Below are positions 43,697 through 53,137 of a DNA stretch of 64,000 nt, one piece after another (position 1 is the stretch's first letter; each line of letters opens with the position of its first letter). Location: the NCBI RefSeq assembly GCF_009762775.1, contig NZ_CP046401.1, forward strand, positions 1,426,001 through 1,490,000, given 5' to 3'. The notes under the pieces are model-generated. The model saw only the letters and a list, made by a program, of their open reading frames with translations. It searched no databases and was not told the DNA's origin. Made by a program: the position numbers and the translations under genes. The DNA is from Maribellus comscasis (lineage in GTDB: Bacteria > Bacteroidota > Bacteroidia > Bacteroidales > Prolixibacteraceae).

Positions 43697-45114
43697 AAAA
43701 CAAAATCGAAAAAATAGAAAACCGGCTGTTTGCAGTACCTTTGCTTTTTGTGGCGATAGTAAAATTTCCGCATTTAAGCCTGCCCTACTTTTGGGACGAA
43801 GCCTGGTCATATTTTCCTGCTGTTTACAAAATGTACGAAACCGGTCCGGGGCTACTTCCGGGAGCTTTGCCCTTATGGGATGCCAAGGGACACCCACTGT
43901 TTTTTTTCTTTTTGTCGTCGTCGTGGATGCAGTTGGTTGGAACTTCTGTTTTTTGGGTACACGTTTTACCTTTCCTTATTTCGCTGGCTACTTTAACGGC
44001 TCTTTTTTTTGTGGTAAAAAAACATACCAACCTGTGGGCTGCAAATATTGCCGTATTATTATTTAGTGTACAGTCGCTGTTTTTGGCGCAGGCAACCATG
44101 CTTCTTCCCGAAATGCTAATTACACTGCTATTTTTGCTTGCTATCAATTCATATTTAAATCAAAAATATCTGGCATTTGCAATTTGGTCATCAGTAATGG
44201 TTTTAACCAAAGAAACCAGCATTGTTTTTGTTGGTGGATTTTTACTTTACCACCTGGCTGTTTACCTCAAACCCGGAAAAGAGTCACGAAAATATATTCT
44301 TGAAAGTCTTCTTATTCTGCTGCCAATTCTTGTATATGGCGGCTTCCTTATTCTTCACAAAAAAGAATTTGGTTCTTTCTTTTTTCAGGAACACACCGGT
44401 TATATTCAATTAAGTTTTGTTTCCATTATAAATAAGTTAAAAATTGCCACCGGGATTATTTTCACACGTTACGGAAGAAATGTTATTTTGCTGGCTGTAG
44501 TGGTGGCGCTTGTTTATCTCTTGCTCAAAAAGAAAAAACTGAAAAACAAAAATTTACTGGCCCTTCTGGTTTTTCAAACTGTTATTTTTCTTCTTTTCTC
44601 GGCACTTAATTTTTATACACAGCGGTATATGCTGGTACTACTGGCACTCTTTGTGATTATAGCCGGTGTTTTACTGGAGCAGGTGAGGTTCAAAAAAATG
44701 ATTGTAAATGGCTCAATACTTGCCTTAATTTTAGCTGTTCCCCTCTTTTATACTTTTACAAAAAAGTCGAGTGCCGACAGTAATATGGGATATGTTCAGG
44801 TAGTAAAAGTACACCAGGAAATGGTAAAATACTGCGAGGAGCAGGCCTGGCAAGATGAACCGATTGCTGCCAGTTTTAACCTTATTTTTTGTTTGAGGAA
44901 CCCACATCTTGGTTATGTATCCAACAGGAAGGGCTTTTCAAATGTAGTGAATCTTGATAAGTTTAAGGACGCCGGCATTTTTATAAATGAATGCACATCT
45001 TATGGAGTCGAATCTCAACTGGATTCTATAAAATCCGAAAATAAAATGGTAAAGGAATTCCGGCTAAAACATGCCTGGGGCGAAATTTATACAAATCAAA
45101 CTGTAAAACAGTAA
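43693..45114 (+). CDS. GT39-family membrane glycosyltransferase
   Basis: 473 residues, start GTG at 43693 overlapping the previous stop by four bases (GTGA). Multi-helix GT-C protein with the family 39 catalytic loop 'FWDEAWSYFPAVYKM' (Asp-Glu) and 'WDAKGHPLFFFFL'. Such enzymes transfer sugars from polyprenyl-phosphate donors to proteins or lipids on the outer side of the inner membrane. It lacks the beta-sandwich module found on its neighbour. Third gene of the operon; convergent with the methyltransferase gene, 29 bp apart. Confidence 0.85.
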   Translation: MKNKIEKIENRLFAVPLLFVAIVKFPHLSLPYFWDEAWSYFPAVYKMYETGPGLLPGALPLWDAKGHPLFFFFLSSSWMQLVGTSVFWVHVLPFLISLATLTALFFVVKKHTNLWAANIAVLLFSVQSLFLAQATMLLPEMLITLLFLLAINSYLNQKYLAFAIWSSVMVLTKETSIVFVGGFLLYHLAVYLKPGKESRKYILESLLILLPILVYGGFLILHKKEFGSFFFQEHTGYIQLSFVSIINKLKIATGIIFTRYGRNVILLAVVVALVYLLLKKKKLKNKNLLALLVFQTVIFLLFSALNFYTQRYMLVLLALFVIIAGVLLEQVRFKKMIVNGSILALILAVPLFYTFTKKSSADSNMGYVQVVKVHQEMVKYCEEQAWQDEPIAASFNLIFCLRNPHLGYVSNRKGFSNVVNLDKFKDAGIFINECTSYGVESQLDSIKSENKMVKEFRLKHAWGEIYTNQTVKQ

Positions 45115-45143
45115 TTTTCAGGATTAACTGTCACCCAAAAAAA

Positions 45144-45902
45144 TTAAACTTTCCTGATTACGATGGTGACAAACATTGACATTTGTTTTGAAATTCCGGA
45201 GAGGCATTTATCTGCAAGTTTAAAAAAGCCATAGGAAAACCCAGGCACCAGCGACTTGAAGGAAACACCTCCGCTAAGCAAATATCGAAAGGGGGTATGA
45301 TAATTTAAATGATGTAATTTCAGGTTGGGAAATTTTGAGTTAAAAACGTCACTATCCCTTTCAAAAACAATCCAGGGCAGCGCTCCGTTTGCTCCACTCA
45401 GGGGACCCGATGACGGGATGGTCCAGTTCCCATCAACATCAAAAGGTTCATGGTGAAAATTTTTGTAGATAAATCGCCCCCACAAACTATTGGCAGGTTC
45501 TATCATTATAAGCAATCCGTCTTTTTTCAGCACCCTGCTTACTTCGGATAAAAACCGGCCGGCATCCGGAATATGATGAAAAGTATCAATCATAAAGATG
45601 GAGCTGATTTCGTTGTTATCAAACGGCATGTCGAGGGCAGAGAAAGTAAGATCGTTTGAAGGTAAATCCAGAACGTCGGCGCACAAAACATCAGGATCAA
45701 GTTCTTTCAAAAACCCTCCTCCCGAACCGACTTCAATCACCTTTCCTGTTGGCAATTGCGGCTTTCGTTTTAACAATACGTCATACCACTCCCGGTATAG
45801 CCGCCGAAGAAAAACCTTTTCCCGAATAATTTCACCGTGAAAAACCGTTCTTTCCGGAGAATCCAACTCATATGGAATATCATATTTCAAAAAACTCAAC
45901 AT
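45144..45902 (-). CDS. Class I SAM-dependent methyltransferase
   Basis: 252 residues. SAM-binding motif I 'VIEVGSGGGFLKEL', motif II/III 'CADVLDLPSNDLTFSALDMP' and 'FMIDTFHHIPDAGRFLSEV', 'VLKKDGLLIMIEP'. This is the UbiE/Methyltransf_11 type. The acceptor is not predictable; last gene of the CotH-DUF4956-VTC operon and surrounded by glycosyltransferases, so a glycan or lipid acceptor is likely. Confidence 0.88.
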   Translation of the reverse strand: MLSFLKYDIPYELDSPERTVFHGEIIREKVFLRRLYREWYDVLLKRKPQLPTGKVIEVGSGGGFLKELDPDVLCADVLDLPSNDLTFSALDMPFDNNEISSIFMIDTFHHIPDAGRFLSEVSRVLKKDGLLIMIEPANSLWGRFIYKNFHHEPFDVDGNWTIPSSGPLSGANGALPWIVFERDSDVFNSKFPNLKLHHLNYHTPFRYLLSGGVSFKSLVPGFSYGFFKLADKCLSGISKQMSMFVTIVIRKV

Positions 45903-45932
45903 AACTTTATGGATGTTCGGTAAAGCCCAACA

Positions 45933-47369
45933 CTATTTAAATTTAATTTTAAAAAGTGCAAACCACCACATTTTTAAAAGAAGTAAACCGTGTTTAAACC
46001 TTGAAATATTGGTATCTCCATACTTTCTTTCCTGGTATCTTATGGGCATATCAACTATTTTAAGATTGAGTTTAAAGGCCCCAAAAAGTAAATCAAAATC
46101 GCCAAAGGGGTCAAAATCACCAAAATAAGACCGGTTAGCCGCGAGTTTTTCGTAATCTTTTCGAAACATCACTTTTGTCCCACACAATGTATCTTTTACA
46201 GGTTGTTCAAGCAACCAGCTAAAAGCAGCGCTAAAAAATTTATTACCAAGCGTATTCAGAAAACGCATTGCATTTTTTTCCAAAGGATAAATAAGACGGG
46301 TTCCATTAATAAATCCTCCCTTGTTTTGTGCAAGCGCATTATAAAACTTTGGCAACTGTTCAGGGGGGACAGTCAAATCCGCATCCAGAATCATCAAAAT
46401 ATCACCTTTTGCAATACTGTAACCTGCTCTTACCGCATCGCCTTTTCCCTTACCGGGCTGCTGTAATATTTTAATATCGTGTGTTTCTTTATATTTTTCT
46501 TTTATCTCCTGAATTTTCGCCCAGGTATCGTCGGTGGAGTTTCCTTCAACAAAAATAATTTCCAGGTGCTTACCAAACCGGGGCAGTCGTAAAATGGCAT
46601 TTTCAATATTCCCACTTTCGTTTCTTGCCGGAATAAGCACGGAAGTAGAATATTTGTCACTTACTTCTTCCTGTTTTACATCCACAATGGGGCGGGCAAA
46701 AGTGTATTGATTCAGGGCGAACCAGTTAAAAAAAGGAAGACGGGAAACAAATTTATTTAAAAAGGCCGACAAAAGCGGGATATAAAACGGGAAAAGCATT
46801 GACGAATTCTGTTTGTAAGTTTCAAAGCCCGACAAAAACAAAAGGTTCGACAAATCTTTAGCCGATATCCAGCTCTGCTTTGGTCCTTTCTTTTTTATTC
46901 CTATAAATTCGGCAAACTTTATAAACGGCTCCCAAAAACTATTATAGTAAGTAATGATTATTTTGGTTTCGTTGTGGCAAATGTTATGCAGTCCCTGAAA
47001 CACTTCCTGTATATCTACCAGGTAACCAATTAAATTTGACAAAATAACAACATCAAATTTTTTCTCCAGTTGAATGTCCTCTGCCGGGGCGCAAATAAAA
47101 TCGACTGATGGAAATTGTCTTTTTGCCTCTTCAATCATTTTCTCACTGAAATCAATCCCCGTTTTTTCCTTTCCGTCTATTTTTCCAAGCAATTCTCCGG
47201 TTCCGCAACCAATTTCAACAACAGATGCATTTTTGTGAACAAAAAAGCTGACATACTCGGTTATACTGTCCCAATAATAACTTTTACTTTTCCGGTATTT
47301 GATTCTTGACGCTGCGATTTTATCAAAATACGCTCTGAGTTCCTGTTTCTTCTCTTTATAAATATCCAT
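45933..47369 (-). CDS. Fused SAM methyltransferase-family 2 glycosyltransferase
   Basis: 478 residues in two enzymatic halves. Residues 1 to ~180 form a class I methyltransferase ('VVEIGCGTGELLGKI', 'GIDFSEKMIEEAKRQFP', 'FDVVILSNLIGYLVD'). Residues ~240-478 form a dolichol-phosphate-mannose-synthase-like GT2 ('SVLIPARNESGNIENAI', 'IIFVEGNSTDDTW', DxD in 'LMILDADLTVPPEQ', 'RYGDTNISRF'). The arrangement suggests that the sugar or the lipid donor is methylated and transferred by one polypeptide. It sits 9 bp after the VTC gene. No frameshift or internal start hints that it is two genes. Confidence 0.87.
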   Translation of the reverse strand: MDIYKEKKQELRAYFDKIAASRIKYRKSKSYYWDSITEYVSFFVHKNASVVEIGCGTGELLGKIDGKEKTGIDFSEKMIEEAKRQFPSVDFICAPAEDIQLEKKFDVVILSNLIGYLVDIQEVFQGLHNICHNETKIIITYYNSFWEPFIKFAEFIGIKKKGPKQSWISAKDLSNLLFLSGFETYKQNSSMLFPFYIPLLSAFLNKFVSRLPFFNWFALNQYTFARPIVDVKQEEVSDKYSTSVLIPARNESGNIENAILRLPRFGKHLEIIFVEGNSTDDTWAKIQEIKEKYKETHDIKILQQPGKGKGDAVRAGYSIAKGDILMILDADLTVPPEQLPKFYNALAQNKGGFINGTRLIYPLEKNAMRFLNTLGNKFFSAAFSWLLEQPVKDTLCGTKVMFRKDYEKLAANRSYFGDFDPFGDFDLLFGAFKLNLKIVDMPIRYQERKYGDTNISRFKHGLLLLKMWWFALFKIKFK

Positions 47370-47378
47370 TCTGTTTTC

Positions 47379-48086
47379 TTACAAGGCAATTTCATTTTTA
47401 AAATGGCTCATGCCGGCTACAAATTTCGAATTTTTATCTAAACGAAAAGGAAACTGGTTGCTTATTTTTTCTGCCTCCCGGTCAAATTCCTGATCGTACT
47501 TTAACTCAATCACTGTTTTTAATCTTTCTTTGCAGGAATGCTGCAAATTATTCCAGGTGGGTCTGAGGTTGTAGTATTCCATTTCAGTATCTGTTGTAAT
47601 TCGGAATTTCTTATCGAGCGTTGTAAAATAATTTCTGAAATAGGAATTAAACAAAACCGGTTGCAAGCCCTTAAGTTTTTCAGAAACTTCAAGCGGTAAG
47701 CCGGCTTCGGAAAATAACTGTTTTAATGTACTTGAATCAAAAAATCGCTCATCGAAAAGAAAAGAAGGTACAGGATATGATTTTTTTGTTCCGGTTAATC
47801 CCTTTTTTATTTTAAACTCAAGAATTGGAGAAGCAATCTCTCCAAACTGATTGTCATACCACCGCAAGCGAACTTTCCACCGGTCACCGTGTCCGAAAAG
47901 GTTATCAAAATAACAATCCAGACCCGGCGTATCAAAATAAATATTATTCACCCGGCGCGGCACAAAAGCTGGAACAAAAAAAGCACTGTTACGCTTAACA
48001 ACAGCTTCAGCAGCGGGCCCGGAGGAGCCTTCCGCTATAAATTTTCTTTCGTATCTGTAGGTTGTTAATTCGGTATACCCGTCCAT
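47379..48086 (-). CDS. VTC-domain (polyphosphate polymerase-like) protein
   Basis: 235 residues. VTC domain of the triphosphate tunnel metalloenzyme fold: N-terminal 'YRYERKFIAEG', 'NNIYFDTPGLDCYFDN', 'RWKVRLRWYDN' with the basic residues lining the tunnel, 'ILEFKIKKGL' with the conserved Glu-x-Lys, and 'VIELKYDQEFD'. In yeast Vtc4 this fold makes polyphosphate from ATP; bacterial relatives are annotated as polyphosphate polymerase domain proteins without firm biochemistry. It lies 5 bp after the DUF4956 gene. Confidence 0.88.
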   Translation of the reverse strand: MDGYTELTTYRYERKFIAEGSSGPAAEAVVKRNSAFFVPAFVPRRVNNIYFDTPGLDCYFDNLFGHGDRWKVRLRWYDNQFGEIASPILEFKIKKGLTGTKKSYPVPSFLFDERFFDSSTLKQLFSEAGLPLEVSEKLKGLQPVLFNSYFRNYFTTLDKKFRITTDTEMEYYNLRPTWNNLQHSCKERLKTVIELKYDQEFDREAEKISNQFPFRLDKNSKFVAGMSHFKNEIAL

Positions 48087-48091
48087 AACGC

Positions 48092-48772
48092 TTAAAACGA
48101 ATTATTGTCGACAAACGAAATCCGAATTTCCGGGTTTATTTCGTTCAGCCGTATTTTGAATTGCTGAAGGTCGTCGGTCTTTTTAATTTCAATCCAGAAA
48201 GCCGCTTCAATTAAATCAGCTGTTTCGTCGTAGCGCACCAGTTTTGAGGCTTTAAAAATTTCCCGCACAACGGAATCAATATTCTCAAGACCAGGTTTTC
48301 TTTCGCCTGTGCTGCTCACGGTCAGATATAAATTTTGTTTGCGCGTTTTTGCTGAAGTCAGATATCGAACCCAAATAATAGCCAGCAATACAATTGCTCC
48401 GACTACTGTAACAATACGTTGGTTGGCCCCCATTCCCAAACCAATGGCAATGGTAAAAAAGAGGTAAGCCAATTCTTCGGGCTCTTTTATAGCCGAACGA
48501 AAACGTACAATGGATAGCGCCCCTACCAATCCCAGCGAAAGAGCAAGTGAAGATTTTACAATAGAAATTATAAGCATGGTTGTAAACGCAATCAAAAAGA
48601 AATTTGCTCCAAATGCTTTTCTACCTGATAAGCTTTTGGCACAACGTGAATAGGTAAATTCCAGAATGAGTGACAATACAAGAATAATGATTGCATTAAT
48701 TACAAAATCCCAGATAGAAATTTGTGCATTTTCGGTAATCAGAAACCGCTGAAATAGATTCCACTTGTCCAT
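48092..48772 (-). CDS. DUF4956 membrane protein
   Basis: 226 residues. Four helices in the first ~145 residues with the family core 'SLALSLGLVGALSIVRFRSAIKEPEEL' (seen in pieces) and 'GLGMGANQRIVTVVGAI', then a cytoplasmic alpha/beta domain of about 80 residues. DUF4956 genes commonly neighbour VTC-domain and CotH genes in bacteria, as here with 5- and 11-bp gaps, suggesting a membrane component of the same complex. No catalytic residue can be assigned. Confidence 0.9.
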   Translation of the reverse strand: MDKWNLFQRFLITENAQISIWDFVINAIIILVLSLILEFTYSRCAKSLSGRKAFGANFFLIAFTTMLIISIVKSSLALSLGLVGALSIVRFRSAIKEPEELAYLFFTIAIGLGMGANQRIVTVVGAIVLLAIIWVRYLTSAKTRKQNLYLTVSSTGERKPGLENIDSVVREIFKASKLVRYDETADLIEAAFWIEIKKTDDLQQFKIRLNEINPEIRISFVDNNSF

Positions 48773-48783
48773 TTTAGATATTT

Positions 48784-51756
48784 TTATTGATATAGTTTTT
48801 CTACTAACTTTTTTTCTTTCCCGTAAATGGGTTTTCCATTTAATGTAAGAACCGATCCCTCTTCAATTTGATGAAAAATCATGTTCTTTTTTAATTTTAA
48901 ATTCTCAATCACAATCTTTCCCGGGCCATATTCCGGTTTCTTTACAAAAGCAACCAGCCCGTAAACCGTTTGATTCATTTCAATTTTATCCAGCACCAGT
49001 TCCGACAAATCTTTTGATGCTACACCAATATTGGCTTTATCAATTTTACAATCAGTAACGGTTAAAAAGGAATGCTCTCCACCCGAAATGGCTTTGTCGT
49101 TGATTTTATACATCTCGCATCCGGAAATTTTGATCTGACTGCCCGAAAAATCGATGGCATCATTTCCCGTATTTTTAAACAAACAATTTTTTACTTCGCC
49201 GCTACAAAAATCAGAATCAAATGCATCAGCAAATGTATTTTCAAAGCGACAGTTTTCCACATAAAAATCAGAACGAACAATATTCAGGGCATCGTCGCAA
49301 TTAACATTGGAGGCAAAAACAGAGTTTTTAATTTCAACATCAGCTTCATAAAACGAAACAGCTGCCGGCGTTTGCCAGCCTCCTTTTTGCAGGTTACTTA
49401 AGTTCTGAAACTCAACAAAATTCAGTACCGATTTTCCGGCAGGCTGAATGATATTAAATCCTTGTGCCGACTTATCGCCTGAAAATATTTTCACAGGCTC
49501 AGCAGAGGTACCCTGCATTTTCACGGGGACAAATGAAAAGAATCCGGCTCCGTTTGTCAAATTCATCTTTGTGCCGGGCATAAACACAACTTCTTTTACT
49601 GCTGAAGGGATCACAACATCCGAACTGAAGGTATAACTTCCCTCAAAAATTATTCTCCCGTCAGTTACAGGAAAATTCGATGCCGCTCTCTTTTCTGCAA
49701 TTTGTCTGGTCGTTAATCCAGATGAATACTTCCAGGGATGTACCTCTGTTTCGTACATCTCGTCATCTACTGAAAAAAGAATTTTTTCGGGAACACCTTT
49801 TATTGGAATAGAAATACGACTGGCATTAACTCCGTTAAAAGGTTCAAGTGAAGGCTCCGGTTCAAAATTTTCCGGTAATTGGTTGTTCAAAAATGCCCCA
49901 ACTACTTTTACCCTGCCGTTATGAAAATTGAGTACATCTACCTGCTTCCTGTCCCGGTTGAAATATGCGTGAACCATTAACGGGATCAAATTTGGATTGA
50001 CAGCGGTAGTATACTCTTTTCTGTATTTACCGGATTTTACAGCTGCAACCGCTTCCCCCAGCTTATCAACATTTTTTTGAATGTTTGAAATATTCTCCTG
50101 AATCCATTTTGCCTGTTCTTCAATGTATCCAAAATCGAAACGATAATAAGGAAATTCCTTTCGAATTACAGAAGCAAGTGAATCCCCCTCATTTTTATAT
50201 GATAAAATGATATTATCAACAAATTCCGATGAACTGTATTTTTCAAGATAATTCACATATTTTTTGTTAAATAAACTATCGGAAAAAACCTGAAAAAGCA
50301 TCAGTTCCTCTTTTTTTAAAGATTGCATCCAGTTGGGATCAACCATCCCTGAAACGGGTTCATCAAACCGTTTGTAAATTCCACCTTCAATATAACCGTC
50401 AAATGCAACAGGTTCGAGTAAACAGGTAACCGGATTAAAGTAAAAACGCTGATTGTGCCAGGTAAAGCCGTGATATGCCTGGGTTAAATCAATTAGCGCG
50501 TAGTATTTCGCCAGCTTATCAAGGTCAAAAACCATGGACACCGGCAGTGTTCTGTTTTTATATTGAAGTATTAGTTTTTGTGCCTCCTCCAGCGCGTTCA
50601 CCATCAATGAATTGGCCATAATTTGTCCTTCTTTAAAAGGAACCGCCGCCGCTGCGTTAAAAAAATCGATGTCCCACTCCCGTTTTGTCATTTTAGTTTC
50701 AAGCACCTGCTGCCAGAAAATCGATTCATCAAACCTGATGATCGGGCCTTCCCTTCGGTTCCTGCTTTCAACAAGTTGTTTCTCAAAGTGTTCTTCCCAG
50801 GCATAAATTCCCAGCGAACGATCATTTATTCGTAAAGGAACAAAACCATATCGGGTGGTAAGCACCTCCTCCTGTTCAAATATTTTGTGTGACAGCCATT
50901 CATATAAAAAATTACGGGTTGAGGGATTTTGAACTGAAAAGGTTCGCATGTGTTTCCAGGCAAAGCCTTTTTTTAGTTTTATCCGGAATGACCATTTTTC
51001 ACCTTGCAGATGATCCAGCAAATCACCTTTTAAGCGATATCTGCCATTAAAAAATTGATTGTCGCCAAACAAAACCAGGTTTGAATAATCCTCGTCAGAG
51101 TTAAACAGCAATGTTGTTTCGAATGCCTCATGTCGTTTCTGTTTGAGCTTTTCAAAATCAGTATCTTCTACATACATCAGCAGTGAATTTTCTCCTGTAT
51201 ATTCAGGATAATTTTTTCTATTGCTGAGAACAATCTGAAGATCGTCAAAATAAACAGTATCACTGCTGTTGTTCCAGACAAATATTTTCACCTTCCCCGA
51301 ATAAAAATTAGGAGGGACAAAGTATTCAACAAAAATCTTTTGCCAACCATTCTGTTCTTCCAGTACATGTTTCCCGGCCTGATAAAAACCGTTTCCTCCG
51401 TCAATTACGACAACCCCGCCATCGTTTTTGCTTTTTCTCCAGGCGGTCACCTGTATATAATCATCCGCCTTCACATTTTCAATATCCACGGTTAATCCAT
51501 AAGGTCTGCCGGGAAACAGTTTCGAAGAATATTTTCCAGAATAGGCAAAATCATCGGATTGAGTTTCCACATTCTGGAAGTAAATGTCGTTGCCCAAGGT
51601 TTCAGTAAATTGCCCCTTTTCTGCATTAACCACTTCAACATCACATAAAAATAGTGTCCTCGTGTCTTTTTCTTCTTCTGTTTTTTCAGAAGAACACGAA
51701 AAAATTATTAAAAATGAAAAAGCGAGTATTGCCGGATATATAAAAACTTTCATCAA
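48784..51756 (-). CDS. CotH kinase-like lipoprotein with beta-sandwich and beta-helix domains
   Basis: 990 residues. Signal peptide with lipobox 'LIIFSCSS' (Cys21). Residues ~35-185 are a jelly-roll module ('LFLCDVEVVNAEKG', 'YIQVTAWRKSKNDGG', 'KIFVWNNSSDTVYFDDLQI') like those on three nearby membrane proteins. The CotH-type domain covers ~200-600: 'NGRYRLKGDLLDHLQGEKWS', 'FRIKLKKGFAWKHMRTFSVQ', 'LGIYAWEEHFEKQLVE', 'HNQRFYFNPVTCLLEPVAFD'. The last ~290 residues form parallel beta-helix repeats ('DDALNIVRSDFYVENCRFEN', 'GNDAIDFSGSQIKISGCEM'). CotH proteins are atypical kinases; here it is envelope-exposed, so activity and target are uncertain. First gene of the minus-strand operon. Confidence 0.88.
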   Translation of the reverse strand: MMKVFIYPAILAFSFLIIFSCSSEKTEEEKDTRTLFLCDVEVVNAEKGQFTETLGNDIYFQNVETQSDDFAYSGKYSSKLFPGRPYGLTVDIENVKADDYIQVTAWRKSKNDGGVVVIDGGNGFYQAGKHVLEEQNGWQKIFVEYFVPPNFYSGKVKIFVWNNSSDTVYFDDLQIVLSNRKNYPEYTGENSLLMYVEDTDFEKLKQKRHEAFETTLLFNSDEDYSNLVLFGDNQFFNGRYRLKGDLLDHLQGEKWSFRIKLKKGFAWKHMRTFSVQNPSTRNFLYEWLSHKIFEQEEVLTTRYGFVPLRINDRSLGIYAWEEHFEKQLVESRNRREGPIIRFDESIFWQQVLETKMTKREWDIDFFNAAAAVPFKEGQIMANSLMVNALEEAQKLILQYKNRTLPVSMVFDLDKLAKYYALIDLTQAYHGFTWHNQRFYFNPVTCLLEPVAFDGYIEGGIYKRFDEPVSGMVDPNWMQSLKKEELMLFQVFSDSLFNKKYVNYLEKYSSSEFVDNIILSYKNEGDSLASVIRKEFPYYRFDFGYIEEQAKWIQENISNIQKNVDKLGEAVAAVKSGKYRKEYTTAVNPNLIPLMVHAYFNRDRKQVDVLNFHNGRVKVVGAFLNNQLPENFEPEPSLEPFNGVNASRISIPIKGVPEKILFSVDDEMYETEVHPWKYSSGLTTRQIAEKRAASNFPVTDGRIIFEGSYTFSSDVVIPSAVKEVVFMPGTKMNLTNGAGFFSFVPVKMQGTSAEPVKIFSGDKSAQGFNIIQPAGKSVLNFVEFQNLSNLQKGGWQTPAAVSFYEADVEIKNSVFASNVNCDDALNIVRSDFYVENCRFENTFADAFDSDFCSGEVKNCLFKNTGNDAIDFSGSQIKISGCEMYKINDKAISGGEHSFLTVTDCKIDKANIGVASKDLSELVLDKIEMNQTVYGLVAFVKKPEYGPGKIVIENLKLKKNMIFHQIEEGSVLTLNGKPIYGKEKKLVEKLYQ

Positions 51757-51881
51757 TAAATCGTATGGGGCAAATGTAACAATTCATTAATGTTTTTTTT
51801 ATTATTTTGTAATGCTTTTACTTTCAAAGCACCAATTAATAATTATTGACTAAGCCTTAAAAAACAATAGGAACAAGCCAA

Positions 51882-53006
51882 ATGATACGTTATATTATTC
51901 TCACTTTATTTATTCTTTTTATTCTTGATGCTGATGCCCAAACCGATTCTGTTAAGTACTCATTTTTTGTTGCTGGTCATACCTACGGAAAACCGGGTGT
52001 AAACAACATTGGATTACATCCCCCTTTAAAACAAAAATTTGGATACATAAAAGAACGCCCGGAAATAAAGTTCGGTATTTTAACCGGAGATATTGTTTAC
52101 CCCAACCCGGTTGCCCAAGATTGGGACGAAGTTGATGCAGATATCGATTCTCTCGGGCTGCCTGTTTATTTTGCAGTAGGAAACCATGATATGGAAAACA
52201 GGGAGCTTTTTGAAAGCAGGTATGGCAGCACCTATTATTCGTTTACGTTTGAAAATGACTTATTTATCTTTTTAGATCCCAACATCGATGCCTGGAATAT
52301 TTCGGGCGAGCAACTGCTTTTTTTGAAAAATACAGTAGAAGAATACAAGGAAGATGTGGATAATATCTTTGTCTTTTTTCATCAAATGTTATGGAGGGAA
52401 AACAATAACAAGTATTCGGTTATTTACCCGAATTCTTTTGCAGGAAGAGCCGGTTCCATTAATTTCTGGTCTGAGATAGCCCCGTTGTTCCTGTCGTTGG
52501 AGAACAATGTATTTATGTTTGCCGGTGATTTTGGGGCAGCCGACTGGAGCGATGATTTTATGTATGATAGTTACAGCAATATTAGCCTCATTGGGAGCGG
52601 AATGGGTGAAGGCCCGGGTGATAACTTTGTGGTAACGAACATTCACTCAGACAAAACAGTAACTTATGACCTTATTTGTTTAAACGATAGTTTACTCCAC
52701 TGCTTTGGCGAATTGACGGATTATCGTTTGACACCGCAAAAAATAACGTCGGTTGGAAACGCAACGGAAAACATTAAAGTATATCCCAATCCAACACATC
52801 GGGATTTTACAGTGGATTTTACTTCCCCCTTTGGAAAATTTGTTACTTTTTTTCTGTTTAATCCACAGGGAGGTAAAGTATTTGAAAAAAAAGTAGCAGC
52901 AAATTCAAAAGTAAGTTTCGCCCCCGTGATAAAAAGTGGCGTTTACATTTTCAGAGCTGAAATAGACGGGAAAATTATAAAATCGGGTAAATTGGTTATC
53001 CTGTAG
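51882..53006 (+). CDS. Secreted metallophosphoesterase-like protein with T9SS sorting domain
   Basis: 374 residues. Signal peptide to about residue 20 (DADAQ). The calcineurin-like fold is indicated by 'GILTGDIVYPN', 'PVYFAVGNHDME', 'NIFVFFHQMLW' and 'NVFMFAGDFGAADW'. The first metal motif D-x-H reads 'VAGHTYG', and the last G-H-x-H reads GDFG, so several ligands of classical enzymes are replaced; activity is doubtful or divergent. The final ~75 residues are a type A T9SS C-terminal domain ('IKVYPNPTHRDFTVDF', 'KVSFAPVIKSGVYIFRAEID', 'KSGKLVIL'), so the protein is secreted or surface-attached through T9SS. Confidence 0.82.
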   Translation: MIRYIILTLFILFILDADAQTDSVKYSFFVAGHTYGKPGVNNIGLHPPLKQKFGYIKERPEIKFGILTGDIVYPNPVAQDWDEVDADIDSLGLPVYFAVGNHDMENRELFESRYGSTYYSFTFENDLFIFLDPNIDAWNISGEQLLFLKNTVEEYKEDVDNIFVFFHQMLWRENNNKYSVIYPNSFAGRAGSINFWSEIAPLFLSLENNVFMFAGDFGAADWSDDFMYDSYSNISLIGSGMGEGPGDNFVVTNIHSDKTVTYDLICLNDSLLHCFGELTDYRLTPQKITSVGNATENIKVYPNPTHRDFTVDFTSPFGKFVTFFLFNPQGGKVFEKKVAANSKVSFAPVIKSGVYIFRAEIDGKIIKSGKLVIL

Positions 53007-53137
53007 CAATCTTTTTGCTGAATGCCTACTCGTGAAAAGAATCAAAACAACAAATGATTAAAACTCCCCCAAAAGCATACATTTTACTCCGCATTATTTT
53101 TTAAGTTTGCATACATAATTTGAAGTGATCTCTAACA

